From CAVXXB01 sp963765585 (lineage in GTDB: Bacteria > Calditrichota > Calditrichia > JAJRVZ01): a DNA stretch of 64,000 nucleotides. The notes under the pieces are model-generated. The model ran no database searches. It worked only from the letters and a program-made list of their open reading frames with translations, and was not told where the DNA came from. Both the position numbers and the translations under genes were made by a program. The stretch is from positions 186,001 through 250,000 of the forward strand of contig CAVXXB010000002.1 of NCBI GenBank assembly GCA_963765585.1, read 5' to 3'. This document shows positions 7,548 through 17,458 of the stretch, piece after piece (positions within the stretch are counted from its first letter, which is position 1; every line of letters starts with the position of its first letter).

Positions 7548-8744
7548 CTATTGATCACTCAAGGCCTCAATGCCGGGTAGTTTTTTTCCTTCTAAAAATT
7601 CCAACGAGGCACCGCCGCCCGTAGAAATATGTGAGACCTCATCATCCAGGCCAAACTGAGATATTGCCGCCGCCGAATCACCACCTCCAACTATAGTAGT
7701 TGCACCTGATTTTGTTGCTTCTGCCAGCGCATCGGCAATCGCACGCGTCCCTTTGGCAAAATTTGGCATTTCAAACACGCCCATGGGACCATTCCAGACG
7801 ATTGTTTTGGCTGCCAGTATTTTCTGGCTAAATAATTCGATCGTTCTGGGTCCGATATCAAGTGCCATCCAATCAGCCGGGATCTCATCTACCGAGACCT
7901 GTCGGATCTGTGCATCATTGTCAAATTTGTCGGCTATAGTCACATCAACCGGTAATATCAAATCAATTGATTTTTTAGCAACTTCGTCTAAGAGTTCCTT
8001 CGCCATACCGATCCGGTCTTCCTCTAACAAGGAGGTACCAATTTCCATACCCTGTGATTTAAAAAAGGTATAGGTCATTCCTCCGCCGATAATCAACTGA
8101 TCAACTTTATCAAACAGACTTTTTATGACGTCAATTTTTCCCGAGATTTTTGCACCACCAAGAATAGCTAACAATGGCCGGTTGGGATTGTTAACCGCTT
8201 CACCAAGAAACTTTAATTCCTTTTCTATCAAATATCCGCCAATACACTCATCAATAAAGTGGGTGACACCTTCAGTTGATGCATGGGCGCGGTGTGCCGT
8301 ACCAAATGCATCATTGACAAATACATCAATCCCCTCACTAAGTTCTTTGGCAAATTCAGGAGTATTATCTGTCTCAGCTTTATGATAGCGTAAATTCTCA
8401 AGCAATAAAACTTCTCCCGGTTTGAGCGATTGCTTAAATTTGTTTACTTCTGCACCGATACAATCCGGCGCCAGTGTAACCGTCATGCCCAGTAATTGAC
8501 TGAGGGAATTCGCAACCGGCTTTAGACTCATTTCCGGTTTTTTTTCGCCCTTTGGCCGTCCCAGGTGTGAGCAAAGTACCAGGGCACCGCCATCCGCCAA
8601 CACCTTTTTTATTGATGGTAAGGATGATACAATTCTACGATCATCCGTGATTTCTAACTCCGGATTCAAGGGTACGTTAAAATCGCAGCGCATTAGCACC
8701 ATTTTACCTGAAAAATTATAATCTTCGATAGTTTTCTTGGCCAT
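7548..8744 (-). CDS. pgk: Phosphoglycerate kinase
   Basis: The product is 398 residues, full length for the family. The N-domain has the signature VLMRCDFNVPLN and the substrate-binding HLGRPKGEK and NLRYHKAETDN motifs. The C-domain has LAILGGAKISGKIDV, KTIVWNGPMGVFE and VGGGDSAAAI (nucleotide binding). It transfers phosphate from 1,3-bisphosphoglycerate to ADP. The start at 8744 has GGAG upstream. It follows gap after 70 bases containing a terminator-like hairpin, so gap and pgk are probably linked with partial termination between them. Confidence 0.97.
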   Translation of the reverse strand: MAKKTIEDYNFSGKMVLMRCDFNVPLNPELEITDDRRIVSSLPSIKKVLADGGALVLCSHLGRPKGEKKPEMSLKPVANSLSQLLGMTVTLAPDCIGAEVNKFKQSLKPGEVLLLENLRYHKAETDNTPEFAKELSEGIDVFVNDAFGTAHRAHASTEGVTHFIDECIGGYLIEKELKFLGEAVNNPNRPLLAILGGAKISGKIDVIKSLFDKVDQLIIGGGMTYTFFKSQGMEIGTSLLEEDRIGMAKELLDEVAKKSIDLILPVDVTIADKFDNDAQIRQVSVDEIPADWMALDIGPRTIELFSQKILAAKTIVWNGPMGVFEMPNFAKGTRAIADALAEATKSGATTIVGGGDSAAAISQFGLDDEVSHISTGGGASLEFLEGKKLPGIEALSDQ

Positions 8745-8759
8745 TTTTGTTCTCCATAC

Positions 8760-8788
8760 AAAAAGAGGACTGCCATAGGACAGCCCTC
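8760..8788 (-). terminator. Terminator-like hairpin between gap and pgk
   Basis: Ten-base arms (GAGGACTGCC at 8765-8774 and GACAGCCCTC at 8779-8788, pairing with two G-U) enclose a 4-base loop, followed on the minus strand by five T. It lies about 25 bases after the gap stop codon and before pgk, so it may attenuate rather than end the transcript. Confidence 0.75.
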
Positions 8789-8814
8789 AAATTAGCAAAA
8801 TACGATGATCTAAA

Positions 8815-9819
8815 CTAGCCTAATTTGGCCATTTTTTTCAGCAGATCAAGTGTACGACATGAATATCCCCATTCATTATCATACCATGAAAATACCTTTA
8901 CAAAATTTCCGTCCATTACGGATGTTGACAGGCTGTCAAATATACTTGAATGCGGATTATCTACGATATCAATCGATACAATCGGATCTACACAATATTC
9001 AAGTATGCCTTTCATCGGGCCGTCCGCAGCCGCTTTCATTGCAGCATTTACTTCCTCAACCGTTACATCTTTGCCCAATTCCGCAACCAAATCAACAATC
9101 GAACCGTCGCTGGTTGGGACGCGGATAGCACAACCATCAAGTTTCCCGTTTAATTCGGGAATGACTTTACCAACGGCGCGGGCAGCACCTGTTGTTGTCG
9201 GGATCATACTCACTGCAGCAGCACGTGCACGACGCAGATCCGAGTGCGGTAAGTCCAGGATACTTTGATCATTCGTATAGGCATGAATGGTAGTCATAAA
9301 ACCACGTTTAAGGCCAAATGAATCATTCAATACCTTGGCGATTGGGGCCAGACAGTTTGTGGTGCACGAAGCATTTGAAACGATCTTATCAGAAGATTTG
9401 AGATCTTCATCATTAACACCCAACACGATGGTGTTATCGATTTCATCTTTTGCGGGTACAGTAAGGATAACTTTTTTTGCGCCCTGGTTAAGATGATTTT
9501 CAATCTGAGATCTTTTTCTAAAAACACCGGTAGACTCAACAACGACATCTACATCAAAGTCTGCCCATGGGAGATTTGCAGGATCCCGTTCGGCCATTAC
9601 TTTAGCCTTACGATCGCCGGCTACCAGATATTCACCATCATGATGTACATTTTCCGGATAGCGGCCATGAACCGAATCATATTTTAATAAATAAGCCAGT
9701 GTATTTGCATCGGTTAAATCATTTATAGCAACAACATCTACATCTTTATCATATTGTGCTGCTTTGAAAACAAGTCTGCCGATCCGGCCAAATCCATTTA
9801 TTGCTACTTTAATACTCAT
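8815..9819 (-). CDS. gap: Glyceraldehyde-3-phosphate dehydrogenase, type I
   Basis: The product is about 334 residues. The NAD-binding INGFGRIGRL is at the N-terminus, and the active-site SNASCTTNCLAP gives catalytic Cys near residue 153. The substrate-binding region includes TTTGAARAVGKVIPELNGKL, with the usual His in MTTIHAYTNDQ. It oxidises glyceraldehyde 3-phosphate with phosphate and NAD. Two ATGs are adjacent (9822 and 9819). The second is preferred because AAGGAG is then seven bases upstream. It is the first gene of the gap-pgk unit, with a candidate promoter at 9852-9880. Confidence 0.96.
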   Translation of the reverse strand: MSIKVAINGFGRIGRLVFKAAQYDKDVDVVAINDLTDANTLAYLLKYDSVHGRYPENVHHDGEYLVAGDRKAKVMAERDPANLPWADFDVDVVVESTGVFRKRSQIENHLNQGAKKVILTVPAKDEIDNTIVLGVNDEDLKSSDKIVSNASCTTNCLAPIAKVLNDSFGLKRGFMTTIHAYTNDQSILDLPHSDLRRARAAAVSMIPTTTGAARAVGKVIPELNGKLDGCAIRVPTSDGSIVDLVAELGKDVTVEEVNAAMKAAADGPMKGILEYCVDPIVSIDIVDNPHSSIFDSLSTSVMDGNFVKVFSWYDNEWGYSCRTLDLLKKMAKLG

Positions 9820-9851
9820 CATCCAACTCCTTAATTTATGTCAAATTGATA

Positions 9852-9880
9852 TTTATACCAAAGATTGGAAATTTACTCAA
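9852..9880 (-). promoter_or_regulatory. Candidate promoter of gap
   Basis: On the minus strand TTGAGT (9875-9880) and TATAAA (9852-9857) are separated by exactly 17 bases and end about 30 bases before the gap start. An alternative pair further upstream, TTGACA (9893-9898) and TAAATT (9870-9875), also has 17-base spacing. Either or both may be used. Confidence 0.45.
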
Positions 9881-10085
9881 TATCAATTTTTATGTCAAGC
9901 AGACTAAGCGATTATTTTCACATAATATTCAGACTATAGATTTAAATTAAATTAATCAATTCTATCATTATGATTATAAAAAAGATAGGTGTATTACATT
10001 TATACTGGAAAATGGTATTCAAATATGGTAATATTTCAAAAATATCGTATTAATAGTATTATGCAACAACCATTTCCGTAAAAAC

Positions 10086-11391
10086 ATGTTAATAAAAAAT
10101 GGATTAATTGTACCCCTTAGTGATGCTCACAATATCGCGCATGGGGACATTTTAATAAATTCTGATCGTATTCAGGATTTAAAACCTGAAATACACGCAG
10201 ACGATGAGGATATTTTCGATGCCAGCGGCTATATAATCGTTCCTGGTTTTGTTCAAACTCATATTCATCTGTGTCAGACACTTATTCAGAAATCTGGCAG
10301 ATGATTTGCCCCTGATCCGCTGGTTAAAAGAAAAAATCTGGCCGTTTGAGGGTGCCCATACACCGGAATCACTGCGGCTCAGTGCACAACTTGGAATCAG
10401 TGAATTGCTTCTCTCAGGTACCACAACCATTATGGACATGGGTACGGTTCATCATATGGATGTGGTGTTTGAGGAGATTGAACAAAGCGGAATTCGGGCA
10501 TTTTGTGGCAAAACCATGATGGATACAGGTGAAATACCTGATTCTCTTAAAGAGTCTACAAGGGAATCCATAGATTCGAGCCTGGTACTATTGGAAAAAT
10601 GGCACAACTCAGCAAACGGCCGGATAAAATATGCATTTGCACCACGTTTTCTTCTATCATGTTCCCAAGATCTTCTTACAGAAACAGCAAAACTTGCCGA
10701 AAATCATAATATACCGTTTCATTCACATGCAGCTGAAACCCGCTTCGAAGTCAAATACATTTCTGATCGCTTTGGTATGGGAAATATTGCATACTTTGAA
10801 CATCTGGGAGCTGCTAGAGGTAATTTATGTCTGGCACATTGTATATGGCCGCAGGAAGATGAAACAGATATCTTAAAGAATAATGATATAAAAGTGCTCC
10901 ACTGCCCGTCAAGTAATCTGAAACTGGGTTCAGGAATCGCACCCATACCTGAATATCTTGAATCGGGTATCAATGTATCAATAGGGGCGGACGGCGCACC
11001 TTGTAATAATAATTTAAATATCTTTCAGGAAATGCGACTGGCTGCTCTAATACAAAAACCGATTCATGGCCCGGAAATACTGACTGCAGAGCAAATATTC
11101 CGCATGGCTACTATTGAAGGTGCCAGAGCCCTGAACCTGGAAAATGAGATAGGAAGCATAGAAATAGGGAAAAAGGCTGATCTCACATTTATTAAAACTG
11201 AGCAAATTCAAACAATTCCCTTTGATAATATATATGCAAAACTCGTATATTCCACTAATCAGGATGCGGTAACCCATGTCATGGTCGATGGCCAGTGGGT
11301 TGTAAAAAATCGTGAATTGTGTAATTATAATATAAGCGAAATTAAATCTAAAACTATTAATATATCCGGCGCATTAATCAATAAATGCTAA
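10086..11391 (+). CDS. Amidohydrolase-family purine (deoxy)nucleoside deaminase, one frame break
   Basis: The first frame (start 10086) gives MLIKNGLIVPL and the metal site VQTHIHLCQT, then breaks. One base out of frame the sequence continues with LFRNLADDLPLIRWL, exactly as in the TRZ/ATZ/MtaD family. The other metal and catalytic residues are in HSHAAETRFE, AHCIWPQEDE, HCPSSNLKLGSG and GADGAPCNNN. The product is about 435 residues. Relatives deaminate 5'-deoxyadenosine, methylthioadenosine, S-adenosylhomocysteine or guanine; the GADGAPCNNN variant suggests a 5'-deoxyadenosine-type deaminase. The break at about 10274-10283 is probably a one-base insertion. The next gene starts 15 bases later, and adenosine deaminase follows, so this is a purine-salvage neighbourhood. 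Confidence 0.82.
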
Positions 11392-11406
11392 GGTGGAGGG
11401 TGAATC

Positions 11407-12201
11407 ATGTATAAGATATATGGAATCTGCATTCTTTTGGTATTTATATTAATTTCCTGCAGTTCCAAGGAAGGATTTGTTCTTGAGGAGGAGACACCGG
11501 AATCAATCCTGGCAAAAGCCGAGACTGCCTATCAAAATAAAAACTATGATGAGTCAATCAAAATGGTTAATATTTTGCTCGAGAACTTTCCCACCTCCGA
11601 TTTGCACGTAGAGGCGCAGCTCATTATGGCCAAATCTCTGGGTGGAAAAGAAAAATTTGAAGATCAATTGGATCTTTTACTTCGTGTGCTTAAAGAAAAC
11701 ATTATTCCCGAAAAAGTACCACTCATTTACGTGCAAATCGGGGAATTTTACGAAGGTGCCGCCGTCTGGAATCCGGGCAATGTAACAAGTGATACTTCGG
11801 ACTATATCAAAGCAGCAAAATATTATCGTAAGGCGGTGTTTTATCCAAATAGTAATGACGATGTGACAAAAGCCTACGCCCTCTATCGCGCAGGATTTAT
11901 GTATACAAAAGCAAAAGATATCGAAAAGGCAAAACAGGCCTACGGCCAGGTGATTGATTCTTTCCCACAATCACCATACGCTTCCCTGGCAAGAACAAAG
12001 TTACTTGATCCTACCAATACACAGGATATCCAACCGGAACCTCTGCTTGCCACGCAACAGCCGGGTACATCTCTATCACCGGAAGATGCGGCGGGCGGAT
12101 CGATCACAGACAGCCTGGGGTTAGATCTCCCTGCTGACCAGTATGAAGAGCCGATAATCATTGACACTACCCAGGCAATTTTACCGGATTCATTGGATTA
12201 A
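11407..12201 (+). CDS. TPR lipoprotein (BamD/YbgF-like)
   Basis: The product is 264 residues with GGAGGG upstream of the ATG. A lipoprotein signal ends in LISC-S (Cys at about 18). Three to four TPR-like helical repeats follow: ILAKAETAYQNKNYDESI, YIKAAKYYRKAVFYP, and AKQAYGQVIDSFPQSPYAS. The 70-residue tail is low in complexity, acidic and rich in proline. The repeat pattern with FPxSxxxxxA is that of BamD/YbgF-type envelope proteins, but a role in barrel assembly is not shown. It sits between two nucleoside deaminase genes in one plus-strand run. The function is unassigned. Confidence 0.75.
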   Translation: MYKIYGICILLVFILISCSSKEGFVLEEETPESILAKAETAYQNKNYDESIKMVNILLENFPTSDLHVEAQLIMAKSLGGKEKFEDQLDLLLRVLKENIIPEKVPLIYVQIGEFYEGAAVWNPGNVTSDTSDYIKAAKYYRKAVFYPNSNDDVTKAYALYRAGFMYTKAKDIEKAKQAYGQVIDSFPQSPYASLARTKLLDPTNTQDIQPEPLLATQQPGTSLSPEDAAGGSITDSLGLDLPADQYEEPIIIDTTQAILPDSLD

Positions 12202-12207
12202 ACCTTA

Positions 12208-13236
12208 ATGGAAATCGATCCTAAAACATTAAAGTTAATGCCAAAAACTGATTTGCATGTGCACCTTGATGGTTCACTGCGAATCTCTACTGTGATTGAT
12301 CTGGCCAGACAGCAAAATGTGACGCTGCCGGCCTCCGACCCAAATGCCTTAAAAAAAATCCTGATTCCTGGAATGAATTGTAAGAGTCTTGAAGAATACC
12401 TGATTCCCTTTGATATCACGCTCAAGATAATGCAAACTGAAGAAGCACTTTCACGGGTCGCATTTGAACTGGCCGAAGATGCGGCGAAAGAAAATGTCTG
12501 GTACATGGAGGTACGATTTTCTCCTGTTCTTCATACAAAAAAAGACCTCAAACCGCCCCAGATCATTGACGCAGTTTTAGAGGGCCTGAAACGTGCCGAA
12601 AAAAAATATGACATTAAAACCGGTGTCATTGTCTGCGGGATGCGAAATATTTCGCCCGAAACGTCAATGATGATTGCAGAACTGGCTATCGCATATAAAA
12701 ACAGAGGGGTTGTTGGTTTTGATCTCGCAGGTATGGAAGAAAGTCATCCGGCCAAGCATCATCGTGAAGCATTCTACCGGATTCTAAATAATAACGTAAA
12801 TTGCACAGCCCACGCCGGCGAGGCATATGGTCCTGAAAGCATACATCAGGCTATACATTATTGTGGCGCCCACCGTATCGGTCACGGTACCCGATTGATA
12901 GAAGACGGTGATCTGTTAAATTATGTGAATGATCATCGTATTCCTCTTGAGATTTGCATTACCAGCAATATCCAGACAAAAGCAGTCGCGTCTTTTAAAA
13001 AGCACCCGCTAAAGTTTTATTATGATATTGGCTTACGCTTAACCATAAATACCGATAATCGTTTAATCTCAAATACAACCGTGACAAAAGAGCTGGCACT
13101 GGCCGCACGTCATGCACAATTAAATATGAATGATATTAAAACCCTGATTATCGGTGGTTTTAAAAGTGCCTTTTTACCTATGCGGGAAAAAGCGATTATG
13201 CTTAGCCTGGTCAATCGCGAACTTGAGAAATACTAA
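12208..13236 (+). CDS. add: Adenosine deaminase
   Basis: The product is 342 residues. The zinc ligands are in TDLHVHLDGS, HAGEA and the final TD pair. The catalytic Glu is in HAGEAYGPES, and the His/Asp are in HRIGHGTRL and NTDNRLIS. The NTDN form (rather than NTDD) is known in a subset of the family. It converts adenosine or deoxyadenosine to inosine. It starts six bases after the lipoprotein stop with little Shine-Dalgarno, suggesting translational coupling. It converges on secA with only two bases between the stop codons and no terminator visible. Confidence 0.92.
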   Translation: MEIDPKTLKLMPKTDLHVHLDGSLRISTVIDLARQQNVTLPASDPNALKKILIPGMNCKSLEEYLIPFDITLKIMQTEEALSRVAFELAEDAAKENVWYMEVRFSPVLHTKKDLKPPQIIDAVLEGLKRAEKKYDIKTGVIVCGMRNISPETSMMIAELAIAYKNRGVVGFDLAGMEESHPAKHHREAFYRILNNNVNCTAHAGEAYGPESIHQAIHYCGAHRIGHGTRLIEDGDLLNYVNDHRIPLEICITSNIQTKAVASFKKHPLKFYYDIGLRLTINTDNRLISNTTVTKELALAARHAQLNMNDIKTLIIGGFKSAFLPMREKAIMLSLVNRELEKY

Positions 13237-13238
13237 GA

Positions 13239-16200
13239 TCAGGACATCGCGCCACAGCATTTCTTATATTTTTTACCACTGCCACACGGACATGGGTCAT
13301 TTCGTCCGACTTTTTGCTCAACACGAATCGGTTGCCCTTTATCTGAACGTTCCCTGGAAGCTTTTTGAATATCAGATTCCTGGGCCGAATTAAATCCCAG
13401 ATTTACAGCATTTTCGTGGACAGTGCGAAATCTTTGCGGCTGTCTTTGCGCTCTTTTTTGCGGATTTTCATCAGGAACTTCGAATTTCCACAATATATTT
13501 ACAGTCTTTTCATTTATTCTATCGATCAGACTTTCAAACATCATATATGCTTCACGTTTGTATTCAATTAACGGATCTTTCTGTCCATATGCCCGTAAAT
13601 GGATTCCCTCTTTCATACTATCCATTTCATACAAATGATCTTTCCACTCATCATCCATGACACGCAAAATCAGAAACCGCTCGAAAATATCCATCCGCTC
13701 CGGCCCAATACGCTCTTCTTTATAGCGATATATTTCCTGAGCCGAACTGATAATTTTCTCTACAAGTGAATCATAATCCAGCGAATATATTTCTTCTTTT
13801 ATCGGCCGGGGATCGATGGGAAGCGCTGATCCAACAGAAGCTATTAAACCGTCTACATCCCAGTCTTCCGCATGTGATTTTTCGTCAACAAACTGTGATA
13901 CACGGGAGTGGACAAAATCTTCCAGGATATCATTTACTTCCTGCCTGCAATCTTCTCCTTGTAAGGCAACGGCCCGACGCTTATATATGATTTCCCGCTG
14001 CTGATTCATAACATTATCATATTCCAGCAATCGTTTTCTGATGGAGAAATTCTGACCCTCCACCCTTTTCTGGGCTTTTTCAATAGATTTGGTGATCAAT
14101 GGATGGGCAATGACCTCACCCTCTTCGGCACCCAGGCGATTCATTACACTTGCGATTCGGTCAGAACCAAACAATCGCATCAGATCGTCTTCAAGTGATA
14201 AAAAGAAACGCGATGATCCGGGATCACCCTGCCTGCCCGAGCGACCACGTAACTGCCGGTCAATACGTCGAGACTCATGACGTTCCGTACCGATAATATG
14301 TAATCCACAGGGCATACTTGCAGCACAATCGTGTAAATTAATATCATCCGGAGGGGTCGCATCACGCTGCAAATAACATCCCTCCTGACATTTCACGATC
14401 TGTCTCGCCAGTTTAATATCCGTACCCCGCCCGGCCATATTTGTGGCTATGGTTACAGCGCCTGGTTGACCGGCATTCTGGATAATTTCTGCCTCCTGCT
14501 TATGCTGCTTGGCATTAAGTACGTTGTGTTTAATTCCCTTACGCTTTAACATACGACTCAGTGTTTCGGATACTTCAACCGAGATTGTACCCACCAGGAT
14601 CGGACGTGCGTGAGAATTCAATCTTTCAATTTCATTTATTACCGCATTGTATTTTTCGCGTTTGGTACGATAAATCAAGTCGTTATAATCGATTCTCCGG
14701 ATTGGCTCATTTGTTGGGATCACAACGACATCAAGTTTATAGATCTCCCAGAATTCGCCGGCTTCTGTTTCGGCAGTACCAGTCATTCCCGCAAGTTTAT
14801 CATACATCCGGAAATAGTTTTGCAGAGTTACGGTAGCCAGGGTCTGAGTTTCACGTTCAATTTTGACATTCTCTTTGGCTTCGATTGCCTGATGCAGACC
14901 GTCGCTATATCTCCGTCCATGCATAATACGACCGGTAAACTCATCAACAATCATTACCTTACCTTCTGAGACTACATATTCATTATCCTTTTCGTATAGT
15001 GCATATGCCCTAAGTAATTGAGAAATATTTTGGAGACGTTCGCTTCTTTCTGCAAAGACCCGATGTATTTCTGCTCTTTTTTCTATTTTCTCCTGATCTG
15101 ATAAATCGGGGTCATTCTCAATTTTAGCCGTTTCTTCACCCATATCAGGAATAAGAAACATTTCAGGGTCATTTGGTGCCAGTTCATTCCGACCCTTCTC
15201 TGTAAGATCAATAATATGATTTTTTTCATCGATCATAAAATACAGATCGCCAAAATATTTTTCTTCAGAAGCCTTGTTTTGTCCCTTGTCGCGCAAATAA
15301 GCATTTTCCACTTCACGCACCAATTTTTTATTGGCCGGATCCTGATATAGTTTTTGTAGTCGCCTGTGCTTGGGTGCACCTTTATCTGCAACCAGAAATT
15401 TTTCCCCGGCTTCACCTGCATTCTCTTCTTTTAAGAGATTCTCTCCATCCGAGATCATTTGAGTGACGAATTTGTTTTGTTTGTTTACCAGTCGCTCCAC
15501 CAGTGGTTTCAATTCACCATATTGGTGAGTTGACACGCTTACCGGACCGGATATGATAAGAGGAGTACGGGCTTCATCTACCAGGATATTATCTACTTCA
15601 TCCACAATCGCATAATTATGACCCCGGGTCTGAACTATATCATCCACGGATCCTGCCATATTATCTCTTAGATAGTCAAATCCAAATTCATTATTGGTGC
15701 CATAGGTAATATCGCAATTATAGGCCTCTCTTCGCTGCTCAGGACTCATATCATTGAGGATTACACCTACCGTCAGCCCCAGATATTTATAGATCGCTCC
15801 CATCCACTCAGAATCACGCTGAGCCAGATAATCATTTACGGTAACCACATGGACACCTTTACCAGAAAGTCCGTTCAAATAAGTAGGCAATGTCGCGACC
15901 AGTGTTTTACCTTCACCCGTTGCCATTTCGGCAATTTTACCTTGATGCAGTACAATCCCACCCTTCAACTGGACATCATATGGAACCATTTCCCATTTTT
16001 GATCCTGCCCAACAACTAACCAGGATTTTCCCATATGCCGGCGACAAGCTTCTTTTAATACAGCAAACGCCTCCGGCATAATTTCATCCAGGGTTTCCCC
16101 GTTTTCCAGGCGATCTCTGAATTCCTGGGTTTTATTCTTTAGTGACTCTTCATCCAAACTTTCATATTCAGCAGAATAGCCATTAATTTTATCGACATAT

Positions 16201-16268
16201 GGTTCTATTTTTTTTATATCACGATCATGTTTGCTGCCAAACAATTTTGCGATTAATTGCATCAACAT
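13239..16268 (-). CDS. secA: SecA, preprotein translocase ATPase
   Basis: The product is 1009 residues. Walker A is MATGEGKT, the DEAD-like box is IVDEVDNILVDEARTPLI, motif III is in MAGMTGTAETE, and motif VI is RQLRGRSGRQGDPG. The C-terminus has the zinc-binding SEC-C tail NDPCPCGSGKKYKKCC. It drives protein export through SecYEG, and the tail contacts SecB or ribosomes. The length exceeds the E. coli protein because of lineage insertions around residues 250-340. AAAGGG precedes the ATG at 16268. It begins two bases after the metallophosphoesterase stop, so it is co-transcribed with the genes upstream. Confidence 0.97.
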   Translation of the reverse strand: MLMQLIAKLFGSKHDRDIKKIEPYVDKINGYSAEYESLDEESLKNKTQEFRDRLENGETLDEIMPEAFAVLKEACRRHMGKSWLVVGQDQKWEMVPYDVQLKGGIVLHQGKIAEMATGEGKTLVATLPTYLNGLSGKGVHVVTVNDYLAQRDSEWMGAIYKYLGLTVGVILNDMSPEQRREAYNCDITYGTNNEFGFDYLRDNMAGSVDDIVQTRGHNYAIVDEVDNILVDEARTPLIISGPVSVSTHQYGELKPLVERLVNKQNKFVTQMISDGENLLKEENAGEAGEKFLVADKGAPKHRRLQKLYQDPANKKLVREVENAYLRDKGQNKASEEKYFGDLYFMIDEKNHIIDLTEKGRNELAPNDPEMFLIPDMGEETAKIENDPDLSDQEKIEKRAEIHRVFAERSERLQNISQLLRAYALYEKDNEYVVSEGKVMIVDEFTGRIMHGRRYSDGLHQAIEAKENVKIERETQTLATVTLQNYFRMYDKLAGMTGTAETEAGEFWEIYKLDVVVIPTNEPIRRIDYNDLIYRTKREKYNAVINEIERLNSHARPILVGTISVEVSETLSRMLKRKGIKHNVLNAKQHKQEAEIIQNAGQPGAVTIATNMAGRGTDIKLARQIVKCQEGCYLQRDATPPDDINLHDCAASMPCGLHIIGTERHESRRIDRQLRGRSGRQGDPGSSRFFLSLEDDLMRLFGSDRIASVMNRLGAEEGEVIAHPLITKSIEKAQKRVEGQNFSIRKRLLEYDNVMNQQREIIYKRRAVALQGEDCRQEVNDILEDFVHSRVSQFVDEKSHAEDWDVDGLIASVGSALPIDPRPIKEEIYSLDYDSLVEKIISSAQEIYRYKEERIGPERMDIFERFLILRVMDDEWKDHLYEMDSMKEGIHLRAYGQKDPLIEYKREAYMMFESLIDRINEKTVNILWKFEVPDENPQKRAQRQPQRFRTVHENAVNLGFNSAQESDIQKASRERSDKGQPIRVEQKVGRNDPCPCGSGKKYKKCCGAMS

Positions 16269-16270
16269 AT

Positions 16271-16984
16271 TTAATACCCTTTTGTTAACCGCTCTGCAAG
16301 AAAAACCGGCAGACCTGCTTTTACAATTTTTTCTTTAGTTTTCTCAATATCATAACTCAACCGGACATACTCTACATTATTTTTTTCATCATTGTAAATA
16401 CAAAAACAAGTTTTTGGATTTCCATCCCGGGGTTGTCCGACGCTACCAACATTTACGATATAACGTAAATCTTGTTCCAAATCGACTTTCGGATTCCGGC
16501 TGAATCCATTGGAATGAAATACAATCGGGAAATGCGAATGTCCGATAAAACAAATTTTTTCTTCAAAATGATTTAGTTCATGACGCGCATCTATTTCTGA
16601 CAGAATATAATGCCACATCATGGGGTCGGATGGTGTAGAATGCACAAATAAGATGTTGTTCTCTACATATGTAAAATCCAGCGATGCCAGAAATTCTCTA
16701 TTCTGTTCAGACAGGATGTTACTCGTCCAATATGTGGATATTTTGGCGAAATCATTAAAATATTCGGTACTGGTAAGTCCAAGAACCGCATGATCATGAT
16801 TGCCAATAACAACCTTTTTGCATTTTTCAGAGATAATTTCAACACATTCATTTGGATTAGGGCCATAACCAACGATATCCCCAAGACAATAAATCTGATC
16901 TATATTATCATCATCAATATAGTCCATTATGGTTGTTAACGCTTCAAGATTCCCGTGAATATCTGAGAGGATTGCAATCCGCAT
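16271..16984 (-). CDS. Metallophosphoesterase (YfcE-like)
   Basis: The product is 237 residues. The calcineurin-like metal-binding motifs are all present: SDIHGN, GDIVGYGPNP, GNHDHAV, and GHSHFPIVF. The GDIVGYGPNPNEC variant is typical of small bacterial phosphodiesterases acting on simple substrates. The start has AGGA upstream. It lies between nusB and secA with a few bases on either side. The physiological substrate is unknown. Confidence 0.9.
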   Translation of the reverse strand: MRIAILSDIHGNLEALTTIMDYIDDDNIDQIYCLGDIVGYGPNPNECVEIISEKCKKVVIGNHDHAVLGLTSTEYFNDFAKISTYWTSNILSEQNREFLASLDFTYVENNILFVHSTPSDPMMWHYILSEIDARHELNHFEEKICFIGHSHFPIVFHSNGFSRNPKVDLEQDLRYIVNVGSVGQPRDGNPKTCFCIYNDEKNNVEYVRLSYDIEKTKEKIVKAGLPVFLAERLTKGY

Positions 16985-16992
16985 AGTAATTC

Positions 16993-17442
16993 CTATATTT
17001 GCATTCTTGAAATGAGTCCGCGACCGCTTTTACTGATTCTCTTTTCATTTTTCAGTTTGCGAAATGCGGCATCCAAAATGCCATTTATAAACTTATCACT
17101 TTTATCTGTACTATATTTCTTTGCCAGTTCTATGGCTTCGTTAATGGATACCTCCGGTGGTATATCCGGGAGGTAAAGCAATTCAATGATTGCCATTCGG
17201 AGAATAATCCGGTCAATTATCGCCAACCTACTAAAATCCCAGTTTTTAAGATGCTTAATGATATCCTTATCAATTTCATCTTTATGGGATTCATAGAGTA
17301 CGGCCAATTGCTCCACAAATTCGGTAGACTCTACAAATTCGGATTCGGATAGACGACTAATTTGATCTCGTGCTTTATCTCCCGATAATTCACATGCAAA
17401 CGAGATTTGCAGGGCATGTTCACGTTCTTCCGAGCGCTTCAA
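16993..17442 (-). CDS. nusB: NusB, transcription antitermination factor
   Basis: The product is about 149 residues, starting at TTG 17442 (MKRSEEREHALQISF). The longer frame to 17607 lies inside the dehydrogenase gene and is rejected. The NusB helical core is clear: REHALQISFACE, WDFSRLAIIDRIILRMAI, and PPEVSINEAIELAKKYSTDKSDKFINGILD, which is the family signature. NusB with NusE binds boxA in rRNA leaders. The start codon is not certain because the Shine-Dalgarno sequence is weak. Confidence 0.9.
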   Translation of the reverse strand: MKRSEEREHALQISFACELSGDKARDQISRLSESEFVESTEFVEQLAVLYESHKDEIDKDIIKHLKNWDFSRLAIIDRIILRMAIIELLYLPDIPPEVSINEAIELAKKYSTDKSDKFINGILDAAFRKLKNEKRISKSGRGLISRMQI

Positions 17443-17458
17443 TTTAACTTTCTTGTTT

